A stretch of DNA of 64,000 nucleotides from Bedellia somnulentella (taxonomy: Eukaryota > Arthropoda > Insecta > Lepidoptera > Bedelliidae). Shown in pieces: positions 56,614 through 64,000 of the stretch. Within the stretch, counting starts at the first letter, position 1, and each line of letters begins with the position of its first letter. Where the stretch lies: assembly GCA_963576735.1 (NCBI GenBank), contig CAUYWD010000246.1, forward strand, positions 1 through 64,000, written 5' to 3'. Made by a program: the position numbers and the translations under genes. The notes beneath the pieces were generated by a model. The model worked only from the letters and a program-made list of their open reading frames with translations, had not been told where the DNA came from and did not search any database.

Positions 56614-57531
56614 AAAAAAAAAAAATATAAAAAGTTTATCTATTAATTTCTGGTTATCCTCTATCATTGCATTTGCCTCTTGCTGAAGAGATCTGATATT
56701 TTTTGATGTAATATTATCCATGTCAGGTGATGCTATTTTCAATTGCGATTGTATTCTTACGTATCTATTGCCTATTACTTGATTCATCTGATAATTTACG
56801 CAGTCTAATCCAGAGGCAAACATCACATTTAACAAAGGTTTTATCCAGCCTATTTTTCCAAATCTCTTTGAATTGGCTATGCTTCTATCTGTTCTTCCAG
56901 TACCTATCGATAACAGTAGAATATCATCATTTGGAAATAACCTCTTACCACTTGCATATGCACAAGCTGCTGGATTATTGGCAAACACCCCTCCATCCAC
57001 TAATACCATTTCCTTGTGGTTGATTTTAAGATATTTAGGTGCAAAGTAAGTAGGTGCAGCCGTTGCAGCTCTGAGTGCATCTTTCAGCTTTATATTACCT
57101 TCTTTCCAGCTTTTAAAGAAAAATGGGCAGTGATTCTGAATATCGTAACTCGTAATCAACACATTACTTAAAGTGTTTTTTAGAATATCCTCCCCAAAAT
57201 ATTTATCCAATACAAATTCAATATTTTTATGTGGGTATTGTGCGCAATTAAGCCAAGAAAATATTGATCTTCTCAAAAATGAAGATTTAAAAATATATGC
57301 TCCGTACTTTTGGTAAAGCTCGACTAAATCATTGGCTGAATATTGGGGATTTCCCCGTTCATCTTTTCTACATAATCCCGCTACAACAATTCCACCGGTT
57401 GAGGTCCCTGCAATAAGATCAAAGTTTTCAGCTATCGGTTTTCTTGTCCTTTGCTCTATTTCTGCTAATATTATTGCTGGTATTATTCCTCTTATGCCAC
57501 CACCATCAATGGATAGTATAAATTTAGTCAT
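56614..57531 (-). pseudogene. Patatin-like phospholipase, C-terminus replaced
   Basis: Serine lipid acyl hydrolase with the full catalytic signature: oxyanion hole DGGGIRG at residues 10-16, nucleophile GTSTGG at ~43-48 and catalytic Asp in DGGVFANNPA at ~178. Such proteins release fatty acids from phospholipids; WO phages often carry one, perhaps for host membrane exit. Coding is open from the ATG at 57531. After DKLFIFFF the frame enters nad4 sequence (EARLISTLFLILG), so the true C-terminus is lost. All catalytic residues remain. Confidence 0.85.
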
Positions 57532-58053
57532 ATGTTGAGATATATTGCACTGTTATTCTTAATATGTTCATTTCTATTTGGGTGTACGTTTTGTCCAAAA
57601 ACTACGGTTTGCTTTACTCCAAATGGAAATTGCACTGAACAGATAATTGATGTGATAGATGGGTCCAAAAAGTCTATATTTATGCAAGCCTATGAATTTA
57701 CTTCCAAGCCCATTGCAAAATCTTTGATTCGAGCAAAGGAGCGTGGTGTCAGTGTGGAAGTTATTTTGGATGAATCTCAGCTTAGCTCAAAATATACCGT
57801 TATAAATCATTTGTTTACACAAGGAATACCAATATACATAGACTATAAACCAGCCATTGCACACAGTAAAGTGATTATTATCGATAACCAAAAAATCATC
57901 ACTGGTTCATTTAATTTTACTTATTCGGCTCAAGAAAGGAACACAGAAAATTTGCTGATCATTGAAAATAACGACCTATTGGTTAAGAAATACGTGAAAA
58001 ATTGGTATGACCGTCAGTCGCAATCCAAGCTTTATCAACCTGTGAAAGAGTAG
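57532..58053 (+). CDS. Phospholipase D-family nuclease, lipoprotein-type signal
   Basis: An intact 173-residue single-HKD protein. Residues 1-18 form a hydrophobic signal ending in LFGC, a lipobox-like site. The HxKxxxxDxxxxxxGSxNF active-site motif lies near residues 117-135. Small single-HKD members of this family (Nuc type) dimerise and cut nucleic acid. The start is chosen for the signal peptide. Its ATG lies directly beside the patatin ATG on the other strand (CATATG), so no intergenic promoter space exists. The stop at 58053 is adjacent to the stop of the next, convergent gene. Confidence 0.85.
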   Translation: MLRYIALLFLICSFLFGCTFCPKTTVCFTPNGNCTEQIIDVIDGSKKSIFMQAYEFTSKPIAKSLIRAKERGVSVEVILDESQLSSKYTVINHLFTQGIPIYIDYKPAIAHSKVIIIDNQKIITGSFNFTYSAQERNTENLLIIENNDLLVKKYVKNWYDRQSQSKLYQPVKE

Positions 58054-58272
58054 TCATTTGCATTTTGAGTTATTAATCTTAAATTCATTAAGATCTTCTG
58101 ATAAGTTTTTTACCCTTTCCTCAAGTACAAGCACTTTCTCCATTAAACCATGTTCAATTATCTTGTCGTGGAGTTGTACTTGTGAGTCTAGCTTGGACAA
58201 CCACCATATGAATGCTACAATTTGGATTAATAATGTGACTATTACTGCTAATGGTACTTTTTGATTTTGCAT
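58054..58272 (-). CDS. Small membrane protein with coiled coil
   Basis: 72 residues: one transmembrane helix (~7-25, PLAVIVTLLIQIVAFIWW), then a predicted coiled coil (~28-65, rich in Leu, Glu and Lys). The size and layout resemble holin- or spanin-associated phage proteins, but no family can be named from sequence alone. It sits between the PLD and ankyrin genes. Confidence 0.6.
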   Translation of the reverse strand: MQNQKVPLAVIVTLLIQIVAFIWWLSKLDSQVQLHDKIIEHGLMEKVLVLEERVKNLSEDLNEFKINNSKCK

Positions 58273-58309
58273 GGATATAAATTTACTATGAATAGTTGCT
58301 GATTAAGGA

Positions 58310-58776
58310 TTATTTTTTTGATCTGTGCTGGTCTTCGGCTTGAGCAAGTAGCTTTATTATTTCTCTATATGATTTATCTTTATTGTGTCTTGATTCCATT
58401 ACAGCTATTTTTCTAGGGCTTTTTCCGTCGTTATCCTTAACGTTTGTCCTTTATCTGTCGCAGAATGTAGTGCTGTCCACTTAAATTTATTAGCTGCGTT
58501 AATATCGACACCTCCTTCTACTAAAAACTTTATGACTTCTAAGCATCCATTTCCTGCAGAATAACGTAGTGCCTTTTCACCAATATTTACATCACTTTTC
58601 ATTAAAGACTTCACAGCCTCTAAGTCACAAATTTTAGTTGCGATTTCCAATTCAGTATTGTGATTTTTATCTCCCTTATCAAACAAAGAAGAACATATAA
58701 CTACAATGCATACTACCAGTACTATTAATAAAATTAGACCATCATTACGAAAAAGTCTTCTCACATTCCTATTCAC
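58310..58776 (-). pseudogene. Ankyrin-repeat membrane protein, frameshifted
   Basis: N-terminal transmembrane helix (~12-30), then ankyrin repeats (ALRYSAGNGCLEVIKFLVEGGVDINA, read as two repeat blocks; FKWTALHSATDKGQT). The frame breaks near 58430-58445: the first frame ends with ITTEKALEK, but a typical ending continues in another frame (DNDGKSPRKIAVMESRH, IIKLLAQAE) to a stop at 58310. Ankyrin genes are typical cargo of WO phages. One indel here is the clearest sign of decay in the block. Confidence 0.75.
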
Positions 58777-58832
58777 AAAACGCTGTAAATCATAACCATC
58801 TAGTATTAAATAACTATTTTCTTAAAATTCTC

Positions 58833-59795
58833 TTATTCTCTGTTTACCATTGCATCTACCATAGTTTGGTATCCCCTACTGTTTAAAACATGTTCTGCCT
58901 TGCTAATTATCCATTCCCCTTCAATTTCCTGACAAAATCCTGAAAGACTAATTTTTGCTTCTGCAAATAGTGTAGGATTACCAGGAACAGTTATGTTTAA
59001 AATTGATGTGCTACGTTTTAGCTGTTTTAATTTAGCAGTTGCTGCACTGATCGCTAATTCTGCACTAGAGTAAAGTGCTTGTAAGGTATAGCTTGGATCT
59101 TCATTTCCTACCTTTTCTTCTATGGTTTTTCCTCTTTCATAACTATGCCATTTCGCAATAACAGACCCGTACCTACTACGCACATTAAAATTTGCCTTCC
59201 AATTTATTACATCTTTAGGTGTTAAGGTTGTTGTACCTAATATCTTGCCAGTTGCTGACTTCCCTTCTCCTTTTGGTATGAAAATTATATATCCTCCTGC
59301 CGGTTTTACTAATGCATCATAATCCTGACCTAATCTTTCCAGAAAATTTATATCACTTTTGTCTGTTTGAGTGGCATGCGGTATAAATATATTTTCAAAC
59401 TTCTCGGCAATTTTACCTTCATACCCATGCTTTTGTGCTATCTCCTTAATTAAATCTCCTAAAGTAATGTCCTTCCATTCCCTTGATATTTTTTCCTTTA
59501 ATGATCCCCTTAAACTTGCAGCATTACATTTTATTCTTATAGTTTGTGATGGGCTTTGTACAGTAATTTCATCTGCCTTATATACCCCCATAGGCAGTAA
59601 TCCCGTTTCTTTATACCCGAGAAAGATCTGTAATTTACCTTTAAGTTTTGATGCACTGGAGCTATAATCAAGACATATCTCAACTTCATCATTTGTAGTA
59701 CCTGATCCGTCAATGACACGTAACGATATTAAACTCTTTTTTAATTTCTTTGTTAGTTGGTTATCTTCTGCTATTAGATTAAAATCTGGAGTCAT
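58833..59795 (-). CDS. D: Phage late control protein D (P2 gpD-like)
   Basis: An intact 320-residue frame. P2 gpD and its relatives form the tail hub/baseplate component homologous to T4 gp27 and VgrG. Visible features: DFNLIAEDNQLT start, KISREWKDITLGDLIKEIA, THATQTDKSDINFLERL-like HATQTDKSDINFLERLG, and EIEGEWIISKAEHVLNSRGY at the end, all typical of the family. Its ATG overlaps the gpX stop by one base (TAATG), indicating translational coupling in the source genome. Confidence 0.85.
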   Translation of the reverse strand: MTPDFNLIAEDNQLTKKLKKSLISLRVIDGSGTTNDEVEICLDYSSSASKLKGKLQIFLGYKETGLLPMGVYKADEITVQSPSQTIRIKCNAASLRGSLKEKISREWKDITLGDLIKEIAQKHGYEGKIAEKFENIFIPHATQTDKSDINFLERLGQDYDALVKPAGGYIIFIPKGEGKSATGKILGTTTLTPKDVINWKANFNVRSRYGSVIAKWHSYERGKTIEEKVGNEDPSYTLQALYSSAELAISAATAKLKQLKRSTSILNITVPGNPTLFAEAKISLSGFCQEIEGEWIISKAEHVLNSRGYQTMVDAMVNRE

Positions 59796-60001
59796 TATTC
59801 TAAAATATTTGTAACAGACTCTTGAGATATTTTCTGAATTTTAGGAAGCTTAATCTTGATTTCAGCAGGCAAAAAGCTACCATACTCTGCAAGACCAGGA
59901 TTAGCCTCTAGAACTACTTCTACAGCTCCACTACTGTATCCATAGTGCTTCCAGCAAATATAATCTAACATTTCATTTTCTTTAGCATAATACTCAATCA
60001 T
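59795..60001 (-). CDS. X: Phage tail protein X (P2 gpX-like)
   Basis: 68 residues, a LysM-like small tail protein: MLDYICWKHYG, VLEANPGLAEYGSFLP, EIKLP-type ending (KIKLPKI). gpX proteins act in baseplate hub assembly. The start ATG overlaps the gpU stop by four bases (ATGA). Intact. Confidence 0.85.
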   Translation of the reverse strand: MIEYYAKENEMLDYICWKHYGYSSGAVEVVLEANPGLAEYGSFLPAEIKIKLPKIQKISQESVTNILE

Positions 60002-60345
60002 TTGTTATAATTTTTTAATTTTATTTGAAACTCTACTTTTCTTGGCTGTCCACTAGGAAAGAATGATGTCTTTTTTTCTTCTACGCTAGTGATAACGAAG
60101 TTTCCAAGTACACTTCCTGAATAATCAACTAGAACATGTGGCTCTTGAGTATTATGAATATTTTTCAACTGTTCTAGACCATTATTCTGATAATATGGAT
60201 AAATCACACCTGTCAGATCAATACATTCAATACCTGAACCGATGTTTTGTAGCAATGTTTTTTCAATGCACTCAATTGTATGCCACCCCTCTTCTTTATT
60301 GTATCTCAAGCTTATTGGTTCAATCTTACATTTTCCAAGCAACAT
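59998..60345 (-). CDS. U: Phage tail protein U (P2 gpU-like)
   Basis: 115 residues from the ATG at 60345 (an upstream TTG at 60348 is less likely because the ATG overlaps the tape-measure stop as TGATG). Family features: WHTIECIEKTLLQNIGSGIE, TGVIYP, LVDYSGSVLGNFVITSVEE, KVEFQIKLKNY. gpU caps the tail terminus in P2-like phages. Intact. Confidence 0.82.
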   Translation of the reverse strand: MLLGKCKIEPISLRYNKEEGWHTIECIEKTLLQNIGSGIECIDLTGVIYPYYQNNGLEQLKNIHNTQEPHVLVDYSGSVLGNFVITSVEEKKTSFFPSGQPRKVEFQIKLKNYNK

Positions 60346-62651
60346 CAATGCAGCTCTTCAATTGTATCAAAAAGTGCACTACGTGCTTGCTCTCTAAACC
60401 TTTCTATTACTGCATCTGCAATACTGCGTACATCTTGATTTGGTTCTGCTTTGACACTTATATTAAACGTCTGGTTGAATGTTTGGTTATACATTTTCGA
60501 TTCTTTACCTTCAAACCTATTCTTTATTAACTCCATATCAGTTTTATAATCTTCTACAGACCTTTTTTCATCTGTTACTTTAAACTTTTCAAAATTACTT
60601 TTTCTACCAGAAATTCCTTTAATTGCACTATTGCCTAGCAAGGGATCTCCATTACTGAAAATACTATTTTTAGAAAGCGTATTAACAACAGTTCCTTTAT
60701 TTTTAAATTCTTTAATCGGACTATCTTTTGAGATTTTTCCAAATATACTACTGACAGTGCTTCCCATCCATGAAAAAGCTTCTCCTATAGGTTTTATTAT
60801 AGATTTTATGTACTCCCAAAAGCTAGCAAAGAATTCCTTCACTTTTTGCCAGTTAGTTTTAACAAGAGCTGCTCCAGTAACAAGTCCAGCAATTAAAAGT
60901 CCTATAGGGTTACTCATTACAGCTAATGATATTGCCCTCAACCCTGTTATTACTGTAGGAAAAACTGTAGCTGATAAAAACGAAAATACTCCAATTAGGT
61001 TTGCTTTAAGACCAAAAATCGTGCTTCCTAGCAATGTAAACCCATATCCTAGTCCTACTGCTGCAATTTTTAAACTTATTAAAGCTGCTATGGTACTCAT
61101 GATTGCTATGGTTAAAGTTGGATATTTTTCTGCAAACTCTGCTATATATCTAGTTTTTTCTTGTAAGAACTCAGCTATGGACTTTAAGGTGGGTAACATC
61201 ACTGAACCTAAATTCATACCAACCTCTGCTATTGCGTTGCAAAGGAGTTGCAATTTATTAGCTGTAGTATTTGCACGATTGTAAAACTCCTCCTGCATTG
61301 AAGCGTTATATTTTTCTTTATCAGCTAAATGTGCAATAGCTTTCTTATAAGTGTCTAAACTTCCTACTAAAAGAGCAATATCATCTTGAAATTCTCCACC
61401 AAATAGGTTCACAAGAATACCTGCACGCTCTTGATTATCTATTTTCTCCAATGTTTCAAGAAATTGTAGTATTGCCTCTTGAGGATTTTTTTTAATAGCT
61501 TGTTCAAGTTCCTCTACACTTGTTCCTATCTCATCTAATGCATTATGAAATTCGGGACTTTGCTGTCTTGCAGTCTGTAAACTACTGAGAAAGTTATTTA
61601 TAGCAGTTGCTGCTTTTTCAGGTTGTTTACCTAAGCTTATTAGAGCACTTGCTAAGCTACTTGCTTGACCAATATCTAAACCAAATTGTTTTGCATTACC
61701 TCCAATTCTATTTAGTGTAAGAACCATTTCTTTTGCTTTAGCTGCGGTATTATCTGAGAGATGGTTTATTATATTACCTACATTTTCCATATCGTTAACT
61801 CCAATCCCATAAACATTAGAGATTTTTGCTATAGCATTACCAGCTTCTTCCGCTGACATATCAAATGCTGTAGTCATTTTAGCAACTACTGTTGTAAATT
61901 TTATTAGATCATCTTTAGCAATACCAAGTTGGCCACCACTTGAAGCTATTTGTGCTAATCCTGCAGCTGATAATGGTATTTCACGAGATATTTTTTTGAG
62001 TTCTTGAGCAAATTCTGATGCTTCATCTTTGGTTTTATCTTTTGTAAATTTTACCACCTTCTTTACATCAGCCATGGCACTCTCAAAATCAATAGCAACC
62101 TTAATTGGAGCTGCAAGTGAGAGTCCAAGCCCAACTGTCTCTATGATTTGTGACTTAAAATGTGCCTTACTTGCTAAAAAACTCTGATGACTACGTATTA
62201 CAGACCCAAGTTTACTATATTTACCCTTTAATACTTCAATGGACGAGCCAAGTTTACATTGATCACTCACTAAGGACTTAATATTTTTTCCACTTTTTCT
62301 GACTTCCTCATTTAATGAGTGCAATGAATCTCTCTTTTTTAAATATGCATCTTTTGCTTTCGTTGCAGAAATTTTAGCCTTATCAAATTCAGCTTTCAAA
62401 GTTTTGCTTGGTTTTTCCACTGCTTTTATCTGTTGAGCTAAGGATTTTACCTGATCCTCGAAACCTTTCCAGGATTTCTTGGCAACAAATACATCAGAAC
62501 CCAATTGTTTAAATTTAGATACTGATTTTAAAGATGAATCAAGCTGTCTGATATTTTCACCAAGACGAGTAAGCTGACTGCTATTTCCCTTTATTGCAGT
62601 ATTAAAGCTGCCATCTAGGACTGCTCCAATTTTTATAGATAACGTTGACAT
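60345..62651 (-). CDS. Phage tail tape measure protein
   Basis: A 768-residue open frame. N-terminal coiled coil (~20-150), a TP901-type core (~190-430; FESAMADVKKVVKF, ELKKISREIPLSAAGLAQIA, LASALISLGKQPEKAATAI), then a hydrophobic stretch with several membrane-type helices (~510-620), and a C-terminal coiled region. The protein sets tail length and is threaded through the tube during injection. Start chosen at ATG 62651 (MSTLSIKIGAVLDGSF). No internal stop, notable for DNA in a TE-rich insect region. Confidence 0.88.
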   Translation of the reverse strand: MSTLSIKIGAVLDGSFNTAIKGNSSQLTRLGENIRQLDSSLKSVSKFKQLGSDVFVAKKSWKGFEDQVKSLAQQIKAVEKPSKTLKAEFDKAKISATKAKDAYLKKRDSLHSLNEEVRKSGKNIKSLVSDQCKLGSSIEVLKGKYSKLGSVIRSHQSFLASKAHFKSQIIETVGLGLSLAAPIKVAIDFESAMADVKKVVKFTKDKTKDEASEFAQELKKISREIPLSAAGLAQIASSGGQLGIAKDDLIKFTTVVAKMTTAFDMSAEEAGNAIAKISNVYGIGVNDMENVGNIINHLSDNTAAKAKEMVLTLNRIGGNAKQFGLDIGQASSLASALISLGKQPEKAATAINNFLSSLQTARQQSPEFHNALDEIGTSVEELEQAIKKNPQEAILQFLETLEKIDNQERAGILVNLFGGEFQDDIALLVGSLDTYKKAIAHLADKEKYNASMQEEFYNRANTTANKLQLLCNAIAEVGMNLGSVMLPTLKSIAEFLQEKTRYIAEFAEKYPTLTIAIMSTIAALISLKIAAVGLGYGFTLLGSTIFGLKANLIGVFSFLSATVFPTVITGLRAISLAVMSNPIGLLIAGLVTGAALVKTNWQKVKEFFASFWEYIKSIIKPIGEAFSWMGSTVSSIFGKISKDSPIKEFKNKGTVVNTLSKNSIFSNGDPLLGNSAIKGISGRKSNFEKFKVTDEKRSVEDYKTDMELIKNRFEGKESKMYNQTFNQTFNISVKAEPNQDVRSIADAVIERFREQARSALFDTIEELH

Positions 62652-62975
62652 TGTACCTTCCTCGCTGCTTCATTCCATAGGATAAATTCATTAATTTCCA
62701 TTTCAAGTATTTGCTCAACCCCGCCCCCTACAACAGAGCTGAACATTAATACTTCTGACCTCAAGTCCTTTGAATAACTGGTGAAAAAAAATCCTTTAAT
62801 ACCTCTTGCACTTTCACATAATCAGCAATATCTAACTCTTCAATCGCTTCTTTTGCAACTGATGTCAAATTGGCAGTCAAAGTTACTTCCTTACTTAGAT
62901 CACTACCATTAAGTCTCTCAATAGCTAGATAATCTCTAACTTTTGGACGTCTAACGGTAAGTTCTGAGACAGAAA
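62633..62975 (-). pseudogene. E: Tail assembly protein gpE and its -1 frame extension E'
   Basis: The 0 frame from the LINE junction (~62975) encodes VRRPKVRDYLAIERL ... EVLKDFFSPVIQRT and stops at 62761. The -1 frame continues from the T8 run through SEVLMFSSVVGGGVEQILEM and EFILWNEAARKV to a stop at 62633, inside the tape measure start. P2-like and many other tailed phages make such E and E+E' chaperones by -1 ribosomal frameshifting just upstream of the tape measure gene. The N-terminus of gpE is cut off by the LINE. Confidence 0.75.
62784..62791 (-). promoter_or_regulatory. Slippery poly-T site for -1 frameshift
   Basis: Eight T on the minus strand (GGATTTTTTTTCACC) at the exact place where the gpE frame must shift to enter E'. 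In P2 the comparable site is T TTT TTG. Confidence 0.65.
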
Positions 62976-63994
62976 TCCATAAAAAGGGCGCCAAACACTG
63001 CGTAGAAAACTTCAGGCCTATATCCAAACTGTGTCTACTATCCAAAATACTCGAGCGCATTATCTACTCGCAGCTCTACAGCGCTTTGAAGCATACCTTT
63101 AGTCCAGCCCAGCACGGTTTTCTTAAACGTAGATCCACGGTCTCTAACCTTTTAGTTTTTAGTGATTTTATTACAAATAAGTTGGATCATGGTGATCAAG
63201 TCGACGCAATATACACAGATTACAGCAAAGCCTTTGACCGAATTGACCACTGTTTACTCCTGAACAAGCTTAATTTTGCTGGCATTAGAGGTAATCTTTT
63301 CAGATGGTTTACATCATATGTTAGTAATAGGTCTCAGGCAGTTGTACTTAATGGTTACACATCTGCTTGGAGAAGTATCCCCTCTGGAGTACCACAGGGT
63401 TCTCTTTTAGGTCCCCTACTATTTATTGTTTTTATCGGCGACATCGACTCTTGCTTTAAAAATTCCTCCCATTTACTTTTTGCTGACGATATGAAAGTAT
63501 TTATGGTTGTCAACAATGCTGCTGATGCTTTGTGTCTCCAAGAGGATCTCTGCAGACTAGACCATTATTGTGTAAGTAACAAGTTAGACCTAAATGTCTC
63601 TAAGTGCTTTTGTGTTACTTTCTCTAGAAAGAGACATTTGTTCGAAGCTGCTTACACAATCAAAGGTCAAAATTTAGCTAGGGCACTTTCATCGTGTGAT
63701 CTAGGTGTCACGTATGATAGCAAATTACTATTCGATCAGCATATAGACAACATTGTTAGTAAAGCATCCAAATCTCTTGGTTTTATTATGCGAGCTTCTA
63801 AGCCTTTTAAATCAATGAAGACTGTAAAGCTGCTGTACTGTGCGTATGTTCGAAGTCATCTTGAATATGCCAGCCAGATTTGGAACCCTCAATACGTGGT
63901 TTATATAAATAGGCTGGAGAAGATTCAGAGAAAGTTCACACGCTACATCGGATTTAAATTTAAGATTCCCTACACCGACTATGAGCACCGATGA
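62976..63994 (+). pseudogene. Jockey-like RT fragment B
   Basis: Begins at IHKKGAKHCVENFRPIS right at the phage border and carries QHGFLKRRST, YTDYSKAFDRIDH (Asp), GVPQGSLLGPLLFIVF and FADDMKVF, then the thumb to IPYTDYEHR and TGA at 63992. RT catalytic residues are all present. The first ~110 bp are in a different frame from 63086-63994. Truncated at its 5' side by the junction; the window ends 6 bases later. Related to, but not the same copy as, the fragment at 53557-54139. Confidence 0.85.
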
Positions 63995-64000
63995 GAACGT

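Larger units (their letters stand above)
56614..62975. mobile_element. Wolbachia prophage WO-like tail module
   Basis: Compact, intron-less, bacterial-style gene cluster with overlapping starts and stops, unlike anything else in the window. From right to left on minus: gpE/E', tape measure, gpU, gpX, gpD, ankyrin protein and a small membrane protein; then a plus-strand PLD nuclease and a minus-strand patatin. A P2-like tail set joined to patatin, ankyrin and PLD-type genes is the pattern of Wolbachia phage WO. Left edge fused to nad4, right edge fused to a Jockey-like LINE near 62976. Confidence 0.85.

Noticed and set aside
60631..61284. 217-residue plus-strand ORF inside the tape measure gene
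   Set aside because: Shadow of the tape measure coding; no ribosome site or family features.
56614..62975. Complete, active prophage
   Set aside because: No head, packaging, integrase or lysis-control genes, and both end genes are truncated by other DNA.

Overview
The window is eukaryotic nuclear DNA from an insect, most likely a moth or butterfly. It is almost entirely transposable elements. LINEs of the CR1/Jockey, RTE and Dong/R4 types dominate, with Gypsy and BEL/Pao LTR elements, a Polinton-type DNA polymerase B, hAT and piggyBac remnants, a tRNA-derived SINE, small hAT-type MITEs and a satellite of about 163 bp. Dong-like LINEs next to TAA repeats and several interspersed repeats I associate with Lepidoptera support that assignment. 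The density of nested, broken elements would fit a W chromosome or another heterochromatic block, but that is inference.

Layout. 1-6.8 kb: piggyBac and hAT fragments and a CR1-like LINE split by a hAT element with an 8-bp target duplication. 7.4-8.4 kb: satellite array 1. 8.4-10.6 kb: a BEL/Pao element rearranged around a perfect 116-bp inverted repeat. 10.6-11.8 kb: four 312-bp tandem units, each carrying a tRNA-like Pol III gene. 12.5-17.2 kb: one RTE insertion with an inverted second copy inside it. 17.2-28.8 kb: LINE fragments, a SINE, a Dong-like fragment and a MITE. 30.2-37.2 kb: a very young Gypsy element with matching 961-bp LTRs. 37.5-39.4 kb: the 3' exons of a host-like spliced gene, broken by a LINE inside its last coding exon. 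39.9-43.7 kb: Polinton-type polymerase with a nested SINE. 43.7-51 kb: satellite arrays 2 and 3, separated by an RTE element flanked by a 12-bp target duplication. 51-55 kb: Dong-like and Jockey-like fragments.

The most unusual part is 55.07-62.98 kb. Two mitochondrial gene pieces (cob and nad4), in an arrangement not found in insect mtDNA, join directly to about 6.4 kb that looks like the tail module of a Wolbachia prophage WO: patatin, PLD-family nuclease, small membrane protein, ankyrin protein, and P2-like gpD, gpX, gpU, tape measure and gpE/E'. On the right this runs straight into a Jockey-like LINE. The tail genes are open and still show overlapping start/stop codons and the poly-T slippery site. 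The ankyrin gene is frameshifted, and both end genes are cut by foreign DNA. This reads as a fairly recent endosymbiont-phage transfer into an insect chromosome together with organelle DNA. An assembly join has to be excluded with reads across both ends.

Most genes here do not act together. Exceptions are the phage tail set, which would build the tail tube and baseplate in a phage, and the gag-pol pair of the Gypsy element.
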